Shown in pieces: positions 17,323 to 24,718 of a stretch of 24,718 nucleotides of DNA. The position numbers and the translations under genes are program-made. The DNA comes from an uncultured Colwellia sp. (lineage in GTDB: Bacteria; Pseudomonadota; Gammaproteobacteria; Enterobacterales; Alteromonadaceae): NCBI GenBank assembly GCA_913020705.1, contig CAJWBY010000056.1, forward strand, positions 1 to 24,718, in the 5' to 3' direction. Every line of letters starts with the position of its first letter. Within the stretch, counting starts at the first letter, position 1. The notes beneath the pieces were generated by a model. The model had not been told where the DNA came from, did no database searches, and saw only the letters and a list, made by a program, of their open reading frames with translations.

Positions 17323-18894
17323 ATGGATAAATCTGGATCATTTAACAGTAAGTTAAGCCGTAGAGTTCTCATTTACATATTGTTATGTAGCTCTGTGTTA
17401 TCTATAAGCTCAACATTTCTGCAATTATATGTTAATTATAAAGAAAGCCTAACGACGCTTGACCAACGCTTTAGTAACATTGAAACAAGTTACCTTCAGT
17501 CTATATCTACAAGTTTATGGGATTTTAACGAACCTTTAGTACAGCAACAAATTCAAGGGATTGTAAAATTACCTGATATCAGCCATGTAAAAATAGTCAC
17601 TGGCTTTGGTAAGGTCTATCAATTTGGTGACATAGAAAATACTGCGGATAAAATCGTAGAATTTCCAATTTTTTACAGTGAAAATGATATTGGAACACTC
17701 ATAATAACCGCTAGTTATAAGGATATTTATCAACGCCTCTGGCAACAAGCTGGTTTTATTCTTACTGCAGAGATGATTAAAATTTTTATTGTTGCATTTT
17801 TTATTATTTTCATTGTTCATTGGCTGATAACACGACATATCTATCAGATCACACATTATGCCCAACAAGTAGCCGCAGATAAAATAGATACTCCTTTAGT
17901 GTTAAGTTCGCGTCCCAAAGTAAAAGACGAACTTGATGACTTAGCAGAAACTATTAATAATATGAGAACAACTTTAAATAATGATATTTTAAAACTTGAA
18001 GATGCCGAGAATGCATTATTAAACTTGAATGGTGAACTTGAAGTTAAAGTTTTTGACCGTACCTCTAAATTGGCTTCAAGTAATAATCAATTACAACAAT
18101 CTTTAGATGATTTAACGTTAGCAAAAGATCAACTCGTACAATCTGAGAAAATGGCTTCTCTTGGGCAGCTTGTTGCGGGTGTTGCGCATGAGGTAAACAC
18201 TCCATTGGGAATCTGTGTCACTTCAATAACAGCGTTGAAAGAAAAAGTACTAGAGTTAAATCATTCAATAGAAACTGAAAACCTAACAAAATCTCACTTA
18301 ACTAATACACTCAATTTACTGATTGAATATCAAAATATTATTGAAAGAAGTTTGAATAAAGCGGTTGAGTTAATTAGAGGCTTTAAATCAGTTGCGGTTG
18401 AGCAACATACAGACCCTGAGTTGAAAATTAATGTTGCACGTCATGTTAATGATGTTGTGAACACAGTTAAAACATTGTTTAAACGAAAAAACTATACAAT
18501 AAACATTGATGTAGACGAGGATATTAATTTAATAACTTACCCAAGTGCATGGAATCAAATTCTCACTAACTTTTTAACTAATTCTCATATTCATGGCTTT
18601 GATGGAATAGAAAGTGGCGAAATATCAATAAGATTTATTGAAGAAAACGGATTCTTAACCCTTCTTTATAGTGATAATGGAAAGGGGTTAGACGAGAGTG
18701 TTGTCAACCGTATATTTGATCCCTTTGTTACAACTAAGCGTGGTCAAGGAGGATCAGGGCTAGGTATGAACATTGTTTATAACTTAGTTGATGCAAAATT
18801 AAAGGGAACAATTAAATGCTTAGAAACAGAAGTTGGTTGTAGTTTTGAGGTGAAAGTGCCAATAAAATATAAACAAGGAGCGCTTGAAGCTTAA
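17323..18894 (+). CDS. Membrane-bound sensor histidine kinase, orphan
   Basis: The product has 523 residues. Transmembrane helix 1 is at about 13-38, a periplasmic sensor domain of roughly 110 residues follows, and helix 2 is at about 152-170 (IFIVAFFIIFIVHWLI). A HAMP-like linker leads into a coiled coil (~220-280) and the kinase core. The H-box is SLGQLVAGVAHEVNTPLG with phosphoacceptor His289. The N-box starts at Asn411 (NQILTNFLTNS), the G1 box is DNGKGLD at 451-457, the F-box FDPFVTT at 465-471, and the G2 box GGSGLGM at 476-482. All catalytic boxes are intact. The AHEVNTPLG form groups it with kinases having a coiled-coil linker and no receiver domain. No response regulator gene lies beside it, so its partner is elsewhere. 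The sensed signal is unknown. The upstream ribosome site is weak. Confidence 0.9.
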   Translation: MDKSGSFNSKLSRRVLIYILLCSSVLSISSTFLQLYVNYKESLTTLDQRFSNIETSYLQSISTSLWDFNEPLVQQQIQGIVKLPDISHVKIVTGFGKVYQFGDIENTADKIVEFPIFYSENDIGTLIITASYKDIYQRLWQQAGFILTAEMIKIFIVAFFIIFIVHWLITRHIYQITHYAQQVAADKIDTPLVLSSRPKVKDELDDLAETINNMRTTLNNDILKLEDAENALLNLNGELEVKVFDRTSKLASSNNQLQQSLDDLTLAKDQLVQSEKMASLGQLVAGVAHEVNTPLGICVTSITALKEKVLELNHSIETENLTKSHLTNTLNLLIEYQNIIERSLNKAVELIRGFKSVAVEQHTDPELKINVARHVNDVVNTVKTLFKRKNYTINIDVDEDINLITYPSAWNQILTNFLTNSHIHGFDGIESGEISIRFIEENGFLTLLYSDNGKGLDESVVNRIFDPFVTTKRGQGGSGLGMNIVYNLVDAKLKGTIKCLETEVGCSFEVKVPIKYKQGALEA

Positions 18895-18916
18895 AGTTTC
18901 TGTAGTGAATAAAAAT

Positions 18917-18941
18917 AAAAAAAGCCATAAGGCCTTTTTTT
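18917..18941. terminator. Bidirectional terminator between convergent genes
   Basis: AAAAAAAGCC, loop ATAA, then GGCCTTTTTTT, with one extra C bulged. It lies 22 bases after the kinase stop and 36 bases from the stop of the convergent small gene, and has A/T tracts on both sides, as expected for a shared terminator. The GC stem is short. Confidence 0.6.
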
Positions 18942-18976
18942 ATTTGTTTAATAATTTATCTAATAACAGATTATTA

Positions 18977-19336
18977 TCAATCTATCTTAGTGATTTGGTT
19001 ACGTTGCGCATTATTATTCATATCATCCACAAATAAAACTGAAATCAATTGCTGTAATTTATCATTGAAAATAATGGCCAATTCAAAGTATTCATTTTTA
19101 GCTGTTACTTCACAAGCGGCAAATTCTGTTAATCCATTACCAGGTTTTAGTAGAGGTTTATCTTTTGAGCGACCTTCATTAACGAGTGTCGGAAAATTAG
19201 TTGTATAAGTGTCAGTGGAGAACTCTACTTTCATTCTAGCACTACTTGATTCTGCTGATGCAGTCGAAAGGGTAAAGCATAATCCGATTATGCTGAATAT
19301 GGCACCAAACGCTACAGTTTTAATTTGTGATTTCAT
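18977..19336 (-). CDS. Small secreted (periplasmic) protein, unknown function
   Basis: The product has 119 residues. A signal peptide (KTVAFGAIFSIIGLCFTLSTASA) has a clear cleavage site after ASA, leaving about 91 mature residues. The mature part is mixed, with strands such as RMKVEFSTDTYTTNF, CEVTAKNEYFELAIIF, and LQQLISVLFVDDM, and contains a single cysteine. I do not recognise the family. ATG 19336 follows an AGGA at good distance. It is convergent with the kinase gene and stands alone. An inverted repeat about 105 bases upstream (19441-19461) may be its regulatory site. Confidence 0.65.
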   Translation of the reverse strand: MKSQIKTVAFGAIFSIIGLCFTLSTASAESSSARMKVEFSTDTYTTNFPTLVNEGRSKDKPLLKPGNGLTEFAACEVTAKNEYFELAIIFNDKLQQLISVLFVDDMNNNAQRNQITKID

Positions 19337-19602
19337 GTTGCGATCCTCGTCTTATAAATTCACAGAGCATTGACTACAAAACTTATCTCTTGAAAAACTA
19401 CTCATTATTGGTAGTTATAATAAATCAGGCTAACTATAATTCGTAATAATGTATATTACGAGTGATATACGGTAAACGGTCAAAAAATTGAGTTTAATGG
19501 CTTTTTGATACTTGTTAGTACTTATGATTCTTCAATGTATCATTGCCCATTAGAGAAATAGACAGGCAATAGTAGAATAAAGTTTCACGTTGACGAAAAT
19601 AA
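19337..19602. other. Intergenic region with an 8-bp inverted repeat
   Basis: No gene is visible. TCGTAATA (19441-19448) and TATTACGA (19454-19461) form a perfect inverted repeat with a 5-base spacer, upstream of the small secreted protein gene on the minus strand. It has operator geometry, but no regulator can be named. The rest is AT-rich without features. Confidence 0.4.
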
Positions 19603-19636
19603 AAAGGAGAAATATTACGTAAAATATTTCTCCTTT
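19594..19636 (-). terminator. Strong rho-independent terminator of the malate synthase gene
   Basis: AAAGGAGAAATATT (19603-19616), loop ACGTAA, AATATTTCTCCTTT (19623-19636) is a perfect 14-bp stem. Read on the minus strand it is followed by a T-rich tract (complement of AAAATAAAA). It lies 20 bases downstream of the glcB stop. Confidence 0.85.
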
Positions 19637-19656
19637 AATTTAATAACATAAATAGA

Positions 19657-21837
19657 TTAATTATTTTTTTTCACTTTTAGCCTATAACTATGTAATAAAG
19701 GTTCTGTATAACCATTAACTTGTTTTGTCCCTAAAAATACTAAATCGCACGCTGCTTTAAAAGCAATACTATTTTCAAAATCACTTGCCATTGCTTGATA
19801 ACTTGCATCCTTCTTATTTTGGCTATCAACTGTTTTGGCCATTTTTTTCATACTGTTTAAAACTTGCTGTTCACTACATACATTATGCGTTAACCAATTG
19901 GCTATATGTTGGCTTGAAATACGTAAAGTGGCTCTGTCTTCCATTAGACCTACATTATTGATGTCAGGTACTTTCGAACAGCCTACACCTTGATCAATCC
20001 ATCTAACAACATAACCTAAAATACCTTGGGCGTTATTATCTAACTCATCATTAATTTCTTGTTCAGTCCACTGGGTATTTTTAGCAAGTGGAATGGTAAG
20101 AATGTCGTCTAAGTTTGCGGGTTTACGTGTCGTTAATTCTTTCTGAAGTGCGAAGACATTTTCTTTATGATAATGCAGCGCATGTAACGTCGCTGCTGTT
20201 GGTGATGGAACCCAAGCCGTATTAGCACCTGCTTGAACATGGTTTATTTTTGTTGCAAGCATATTCGACATTTGATCAGGGATTGGCCACATACCCTTGC
20301 CTATTTGTGCTTTACCACTAAAGCCACATGCTAAACCAACATCAACATTGTTATCTTCATAAGCACTAATCCATGGCGTTAATTTGATATCTGCTTTTTT
20401 AGCGATGATACCTGCTGCCATCGAAGTATGAATTTCATCTCCTGTACGATCTAAAAATCCAGTGTTAATAAATACCACTCGGGACTTTGCTTGTGCAATA
20501 CACGCTTTTAAATTGACACTCGTTCGGCGTTCTTCATCCATGATACCCATTTTTATGGTATTTCTTTCTAAAACTAAAGCTTCTTCAACGTGTTCAAATA
20601 AGGTATCAGCAAAAGCAACTTCTTCAGGGCCATGCATTTTGGGTTTAACAATATAAATAGATTGTTTTGCACTATTACTAAAGGCATTCTTGTCTGATGA
20701 ATTATCTAAGTTGGTGCAGGCAATCAAAGAAGTAACCATGGCGTCAATAATACCTTCTGGTACTTCAGAGCCGTCAGCTAATAGAATGGCATTATTTGTC
20801 ATTAAGTGACCAACATTACGAACGAACATTAAGCTTCGGCCTTTTAATGTTAATTTTTCGCCATCAGTTTTTTGGTACTGTCTATCTTCAGCCATTTTTC
20901 GTTGGATAGTTTTGCCATTTTTATGTAATTCAGTTGTTAAGTTACCTTGCATCAAACCTAACCAGTTTTTATAAGCAACAACTTTGTCATCAGCATCAAC
21001 TGCTGCAACGGAGTCTTCACAATCCATGATTGTAGTTAAAGCTGACTCAAGGGTTATATCTGAAATTCCCGCGTTATCACTTTTTGCTATTTCACTTGCT
21101 TTATCGAAGTTTATTTCGAAATGTAAACCGTTGTGCTCGAACAAAAGCGCTGTAGGAGCCTCAGAAGTACCTTGATAACCTTTGAATGCATTGCTATTAA
21201 GTAGCTCAACTTGTTCGCCACTTTCAAGCTGAATAGTTAAATGAGTACCAAATATTTTATACTGGTTAGCTTTAACGTGACTCCCACTCGTTAATGGAAT
21301 ACTTTGATCTAAAAATTCACGGGCAAAACTAATAACCTTTTGACCACGTGCGGGATTGTAGGCGCCGCTGTTTTCAGCACCATTATCATCTGAAATAACA
21401 TCGCTACCATATAGAGCATCGTACAAGCTTCCCCAACGTGCATTTACGGCATTAATAGCAAACCGTGCATTCATTATCGGCACAACTAATTGAGGACCAG
21501 CCATAGTGGCTAATTCAGTATCAACGTTTTTAGTGGTAATTAAAAAATCATCGACCTCAGGCACCAGATAATTGATTTCTTTTAAGAATTTTTTATAAGC
21601 CAAAAAATCAAACTTATCGGCAAAGTTATCTTTATGCCAGCAATCAATCTTGGCTTGTAAATCATCACGGGTTGTTAATAAGGATCTATTAATAGGGGTA
21701 AGTTTTTCAATAATCGTAGAGAAGTTTTTCCAGAAATTTACAGGAGTAATTGTACTGTGAGGAAGTACCTCTTGTTCAATAAAGTGGTGTAGGCAATGAG
21801 CCACTTGGATATTTTGGGTTTTAACATATTGGGTCAT
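19657..21837 (-). CDS. glcB: Malate synthase G
   Basis: The product has 726 residues, the normal length for the G isoform. It condenses glyoxylate with acetyl-CoA to malate in the cytoplasm. Diagnostic stretches are present: FVRNVGHLM, IVKPKMHGPEEV, GIMDEERRTS, VFINTGFLDRTGDEIHT, GKGMWPIPDQM, QAGANTAWVPSPTAATLHA, GCSKVPD, MEDRATLRISSQHIANWL. Catalytic residues by alignment to the well-studied family members are Arg340, Glu435 and Asp463 (magnesium ligands, 28 apart as expected) and the base Asp634. The conserved Cys is 620. ATG 21837 has an AGAGGAAA ribosome site. It is separated from lrgB by ~430 bp, so it probably has its own promoter. With isocitrate lyase at the right edge it completes the glyoxylate shunt; G-type enzymes are otherwise often tied to glycolate use. 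Confidence 0.97.
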   Translation of the reverse strand: MTQYVKTQNIQVAHCLHHFIEQEVLPHSTITPVNFWKNFSTIIEKLTPINRSLLTTRDDLQAKIDCWHKDNFADKFDFLAYKKFLKEINYLVPEVDDFLITTKNVDTELATMAGPQLVVPIMNARFAINAVNARWGSLYDALYGSDVISDDNGAENSGAYNPARGQKVISFAREFLDQSIPLTSGSHVKANQYKIFGTHLTIQLESGEQVELLNSNAFKGYQGTSEAPTALLFEHNGLHFEINFDKASEIAKSDNAGISDITLESALTTIMDCEDSVAAVDADDKVVAYKNWLGLMQGNLTTELHKNGKTIQRKMAEDRQYQKTDGEKLTLKGRSLMFVRNVGHLMTNNAILLADGSEVPEGIIDAMVTSLIACTNLDNSSDKNAFSNSAKQSIYIVKPKMHGPEEVAFADTLFEHVEEALVLERNTIKMGIMDEERRTSVNLKACIAQAKSRVVFINTGFLDRTGDEIHTSMAAGIIAKKADIKLTPWISAYEDNNVDVGLACGFSGKAQIGKGMWPIPDQMSNMLATKINHVQAGANTAWVPSPTAATLHALHYHKENVFALQKELTTRKPANLDDILTIPLAKNTQWTEQEINDELDNNAQGILGYVVRWIDQGVGCSKVPDINNVGLMEDRATLRISSQHIANWLTHNVCSEQQVLNSMKKMAKTVDSQNKKDASYQAMASDFENSIAFKAACDLVFLGTKQVNGYTEPLLHSYRLKVKKNN

Positions 21838-22266
21838 AATGCTTTCCTCTTGTGCAATTATTCAAGAAAATTGTTAGTTGAATAGTTAAGTCATAAGATA
21901 AATGTTTAGTATCATGAATGTTTTCAAAATAGCCCTTCAAAAAAAGCAATAAACATAATTAATGATAACGTTTAGATGCAATGTAGGAGGTATTAATTTT
22001 TCATGCAATAGCTACACATTATGTTTCTAACAGAATGATTTTATAATTTATATTTTTATAGTGAATGTATGTTTTTATCTTCATGATAATTAACGATTAT
22101 TTTGTTTGTGTGATTTGTGAATACAGTAAGTTGCATTGATTATTGTTATTTACAATAATCGCCATAAATCATGTGAATGTTATTTTGTGTATTTAGTCGC
22201 TTTGTGAATGTTGTATTCGTTTGTTAACTAAAGTTACTTTGAGAAAATAAAGTCAAATACTCATCA
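21838..22266. promoter_or_regulatory. Regulatory region between glcB and lrgB
   Basis: There is no gene in this AT-rich stretch, which must hold the glcB promoter on the minus strand. GATTATTGT (22138-22146) and ACAATAATC (22152-22160) form a perfect 9-bp inverted repeat with a 5-base spacer. It lacks a T-run on either strand, so it may be an operator. The word TGAATGTT occurs at 21915-21922, 22174-22181 and 22205-22212. No clear terminator for lrgB is visible. Confidence 0.45.
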
Positions 22267-22980
22267 CTATAACAAATGGACAAGGGTATTTATTATCATT
22301 GGGCTGAATATTGCGGTAACTACGGCTGAAATTATTAACGCTAAAGAACTATAAGCAGCATGCTCATAACTTACTCTACTAATTGTTGCTGTACCAAGTG
22401 CATGGCTCGCAGCACCTATAGCTAACCCTTGTGCTTTAGGTGAAGTGACGTTAATAAATGAAAGCCATGGTGGGCCTAATAATGCACCAAATAAGCCAGC
22501 TAAAATAATCGCAAATGCGGTGATTGAATTATTACCATTGAGTTGCTCGGTTAAAGCGATCCCTATTGGTGTTGTTACTGACTTCAAAGAAAGGGATACC
22601 GCTATCTCGTATTGATTAATTGCGAATATCGTTACGCAGAAACTTATTGCGATGGTAATAACAGCTCCCACGAATAATAGAATGACGATTTGTCTCCATT
22701 GTTTCTTTATCGTTTTAATGTGTTGATATAGCGGGAAACCAAGAGCGACCACTGCTGGCTCTAGTAAGCTGTTTAAAGGTGTAGTGGCTTGATAGTATTG
22801 TTCAAAAGGAATATTAAAAAATACTAAAAAAGGTATTAAAGTTATTATTGATAATAACATTGGGTTTAACCAAGCTTTTTTACATAGTTTTTGTAAATGC
22901 ACAAAAGCTTGATAAACCACTAAGGTCAGAAGAATGAAAAATAACATAAAACTAGTTTCAGATATAAAGTTACTATTCAT
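22267..22980 (-). CDS. lrgB: LrgB/CidB-family membrane carrier subunit
   Basis: The product has about 237 residues with several hydrophobic helices, typical of the LrgB family (YohK in E. coli). Family stretches seen are LLEPAVVALGFPLYQ, SLKSVTTPIGIAL, and IGAASHALGTATI. The start is set at ATG 22980, which overlaps the lrgA stop as TGATG, a translational coupling arrangement; an in-frame GTG one codon earlier is possible. The family was first described as antiholin-like, but bacterial LrgAB/PftAB pairs carry pyruvate and the plant chloroplast homologue carries glycolate/glycerate. Position between two glyoxylate-pathway genes favours a small organic acid substrate here; that is inference. 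Confidence 0.9.
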   Translation of the reverse strand: MNSNFISETSFMLFFILLTLVVYQAFVHLQKLCKKAWLNPMLLSIITLIPFLVFFNIPFEQYYQATTPLNSLLEPAVVALGFPLYQHIKTIKKQWRQIVILLFVGAVITIAISFCVTIFAINQYEIAVSLSLKSVTTPIGIALTEQLNGNNSITAFAIILAGLFGALLGPPWLSFINVTSPKAQGLAIGAASHALGTATISRVSYEHAAYSSLALIISAVVTAIFSPMIINTLVHLL

Positions 22981-23357
22981 CACTTATTAAGTTCTTTTTG
23001 TAATGTTGATTCTTTTCGGTTTAATTGTCTTTGATAAGTTATGCCAACAAAAGTAAGTAATAAAAATGTAGTGAAAAATATAATACCGACTAGCACGAGA
23101 CCATGATTTTTAATTAATTCATAGTGATTGATTATTCCCACACCAGCAGGTACAAAGCACACAGCCATGTTAGCTAACGCCCACTCAATACAAGGTTGAA
23201 TTCGCTTTGCGTTTAGAAATCGATAATGCAGTAAAGTGGTAAATATCATCATGCCATATAAACTTGCAGGCAAAACAGGCAGAAAAAGTTCAATAGCTTT
23301 TCCTGCTAATAAGCAAATAGTCACCGACAATAAACTATAGACTATATGATTAAACAT
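22980..23357 (-). CDS. lrgA: LrgA/CidA-family membrane subunit
   Basis: The product has 125 residues with four hydrophobic helices, matching the LrgA/CidA family (YohJ in E. coli): LLAGKAIELFLPVLPASLYGM, then MAVCFVPAGVGIINHY, then LVLVGIIFFTTFLLLTFVG and a charged tail. The VPAGVGI stretch is characteristic. It is the obligate partner of LrgB, encoded directly behind it with a 1-base overlap. The ATG lies only 7 bases after the LysR gene's stop, so regulator and carrier are very probably co-transcribed. Confidence 0.9.
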   Translation of the reverse strand: MFNHIVYSLLSVTICLLAGKAIELFLPVLPASLYGMMIFTTLLHYRFLNAKRIQPCIEWALANMAVCFVPAGVGIINHYELIKNHGLVLVGIIFFTTFLLLTFVGITYQRQLNRKESTLQKELNK

Positions 23358-23364
23358 GGCCTGA

Positions 23365-24300
23365 TTACCCTTGGTCAGCGGCTTCTATGACGAGTTGTCT
23401 AAACCATATGTGGCTAGCGTCGTGATGTAATAATGGGCTCCAAATCATTTTTAATTCAATATCAGGAATGTCAAAAGGTGGCCTTACAATCGTGTATTTT
23501 TGATCATCTTTATGTAACAAAGCCGCTTTTGTAGGTAACGTGGCAATTAAGCCGTCTTCAAAGGCTAGTTGCATGGCAACATGATAGTTTCGGGTAAATA
23601 CTTTGATATCACGTTTTTTACCTAAACGTGCCAGCGCTTCATCAACCCAACCTAATTTTTGAACATCTTTTGGATCCATGCCGACGCCAACGCCAAAGCC
23701 CGTTTTCGACACCCAAACATGTTTAGATGAAAGGTAAGTGTTTAAGTTGAATTTAGATACATCTGGATTATCTGCACTTAATAGACATGAGAAAGTATCA
23801 CGCCAAATCGTTTTTTGGTGAAATGATTGTGGCAATTCATCAAAGCGGTTTATCGCCATATCGATTTTACCCGCTTCTACGTCGTGAAAAGTTACGTCGC
23901 TGGGTGTCATTATGTCGATTGTAACGTTTGGAGCAATTTCATTTATCTTTCTTAATAAACTTGGTAATAGCGTAGAAGCGGCATAATCACTCGCCATAAT
24001 TCGAAATACACGTTGACTATGCTTTTCGTTAAATTCTTCTTCACCTTGTAGTGCTTCTTCAAGCTCTAATAGAATTTTTCTTATCACTGGCGCTAAAGCT
24101 CTAGCACGCTCTGTTGGCACCATGCCGTCAGATGTTCTTACTAATATGGGGTCATTAAATAAGTTTCTTAATCTTTTTAATCCATTACTCATTGCTGGCT
24201 GAGTAATGTTGAGCTGGCTGGCTGAACGGGTTACGTTTTTTTCTCGAAGTAATACATCAAGATAAATAAGTAGATTAAGATCGATTTTGGCTATATTCAT
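23365..24300 (-). CDS. LysR-family transcriptional regulator of the aceA-lrgAB locus
   Basis: The product has 311 residues from ATG 24300. This start is chosen because LysR proteins begin a few residues before the DLNLL motif (MNIAKIDLNLLIYLDVLL). An upstream in-frame ATG at 24351 would add 17 unlikely residues, and neither has a clear ribosome site. The winged helix-turn-helix comprises KNVTRSASQLNITQPAMSNGLKRLR. It is followed by FNDPILVRTSDGMVPTERA and an effector-binding domain (RIMASDYAASTLLP, KIDMAINRF). The sequence is close in style to NodD/NahR-like LysR members that sense small aromatic or organic acids. It is divergent from isocitrate lyase and heads the lrgA-lrgB cluster, so control of both directions from the shared 342-bp gap is likely. 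Confidence 0.9.
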   Translation of the reverse strand: MNIAKIDLNLLIYLDVLLREKNVTRSASQLNITQPAMSNGLKRLRNLFNDPILVRTSDGMVPTERARALAPVIRKILLELEEALQGEEEFNEKHSQRVFRIMASDYAASTLLPSLLRKINEIAPNVTIDIMTPSDVTFHDVEAGKIDMAINRFDELPQSFHQKTIWRDTFSCLLSADNPDVSKFNLNTYLSSKHVWVSKTGFGVGVGMDPKDVQKLGWVDEALARLGKKRDIKVFTRNYHVAMQLAFEDGLIATLPTKAALLHKDDQKYTIVRPPFDIPDIELKMIWSPLLHHDASHIWFRQLVIEAADQG

Positions 24301-24642
24301 AGTTTTAATGGTCAGTAGAAATAATATAACTAAAGTATATGTCATGGTCACAATAATAAATCAAGAAATTTTAAGTGGTAAATATTAATTTTAGCGATGA
24401 ATGTTATAGCTAAAACCTGGTTTTATGAACTTTAGTTATTGAAAAATATAAGTTGTTTTATTTTTGGAAATCTATATTTATTTTGTGAATGGTAGTGATA
24501 GGTATTATATATTTTAAGAATGTTTGTAATATGTTCTAGACTTTGTGTTGTTCGGTATGTTTGCTTTCATGTTTACTTTTAATTTGAGTGCTAAAGCTAA
24601 CAAGGCCATATAAAAAATTATAAACCTTTTGGAGAGAGTGAT
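24301..24642. promoter_or_regulatory. Divergent promoter region lysR / aceA
   Basis: The 342 bp are gene-free. TTTTAGC (24389-24395) and GCTAAAA (24409-24415) form a perfect 7-bp inverted repeat with a 13-base spacer. This contains the T-N11-A geometry of LysR-type binding sites and is the best operator candidate. The word TGAATGTT lies inside its spacer (24398-24405). TTGAGT near 24584 and TATAAA at 24609-24614 (19-base spacing) form a weak aceA promoter candidate. Confidence 0.55.
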
Positions 24643-24718
24643 ATGTCTAATTATCAAAGTGCAATAGAAGCAGTTCAAGCGATTAAAGCCAATGCAGGTA
24701 ACTCTTGGGATACTATAA
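24643..24718 (+). CDS. aceA: Isocitrate lyase, N-terminal end (cut by the right edge)
   Basis: Only the first 25 codons are present (MSNYQSAIEAVQAIKANAG, then NSWDTI). This matches the start of isocitrate lyases of marine gammaproteobacteria, where SAI..V..IK...G.SWD..NPE is usual. The ribosome site is GGAGAGAG, 7 bases before ATG 24643. The enzyme cleaves isocitrate to glyoxylate and succinate, feeding malate synthase. The call rests on a short stretch plus the neighbouring glcB and LysR genes. Confidence 0.75.
   Translation, partial: MSNYQSAIEAVQAIKANAGNSWDTI

Noticed and set aside
24301..24351. 17-residue N-terminal extension of the LysR protein from ATG 24351
   Set aside because: The family begins just before DLNLL; the extension is hydrophobic and has no ribosome site.

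Overview
The window looks like a low-GC marine gammaproteobacterial chromosome, most likely Colwelliaceae (Colwellia or Thalassotalea type). This rests on AT-rich intergenic DNA, the style of the Asp-rich giant lipoprotein, a malate synthase G / LysR / isocitrate lyase locus, and an ornithine cyclodeaminase-like reductase of a kind known from Colwellia. The placement is an inference from gene content; no rRNA or marker gene is present.

Positions 1-1471 are a scarred region. A GC-richer partial ORF enters from the left edge and runs into the broken front end of a TonB-dependent receptor on the minus strand. A mostly empty 0.9 kb follows, holding one 41-codon ORF with a strong ribosome binding site.

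Positions 1484-13465 are one gene, a giant lipoprotein of about 3993 residues. In order it has a lipobox, an N-terminal domain, a long array of calcium-binding thrombospondin type 3 (TSP3) repeats, a unique beta-rich domain, three diverged copies of an unrecognised ~430-residue module separated by TSP3 spacers, and a C-terminal leucine-rich region in three blocks, each opened by a CX18C cap. This is the most unusual object in the window. A terminator follows, and a small membrane-anchored protein starts directly behind it.

Positions 14116-19336 hold ordinary but partly uncharacterised genes. They are an outer-membrane beta-barrel and an AsmA-like anchored protein (minus strand), a four-helix membrane protein, an ornithine cyclodeaminase/mu-crystallin family reductase with a GntR-like palindrome in front of it, an orphan sensor histidine kinase, and a small secreted protein.

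Positions 19657-24718 are a C2-metabolism locus: malate synthase G (glcB), then the cluster lysR-lrgA-lrgB on the minus strand, divergent from isocitrate lyase (aceA, cut by the right edge). The two glyoxylate shunt enzymes flank an LrgAB-type carrier. Known LrgAB relatives move pyruvate or glycolate/glycerate, so the carrier and regulator may belong to two-carbon acid use rather than to cell lysis control.
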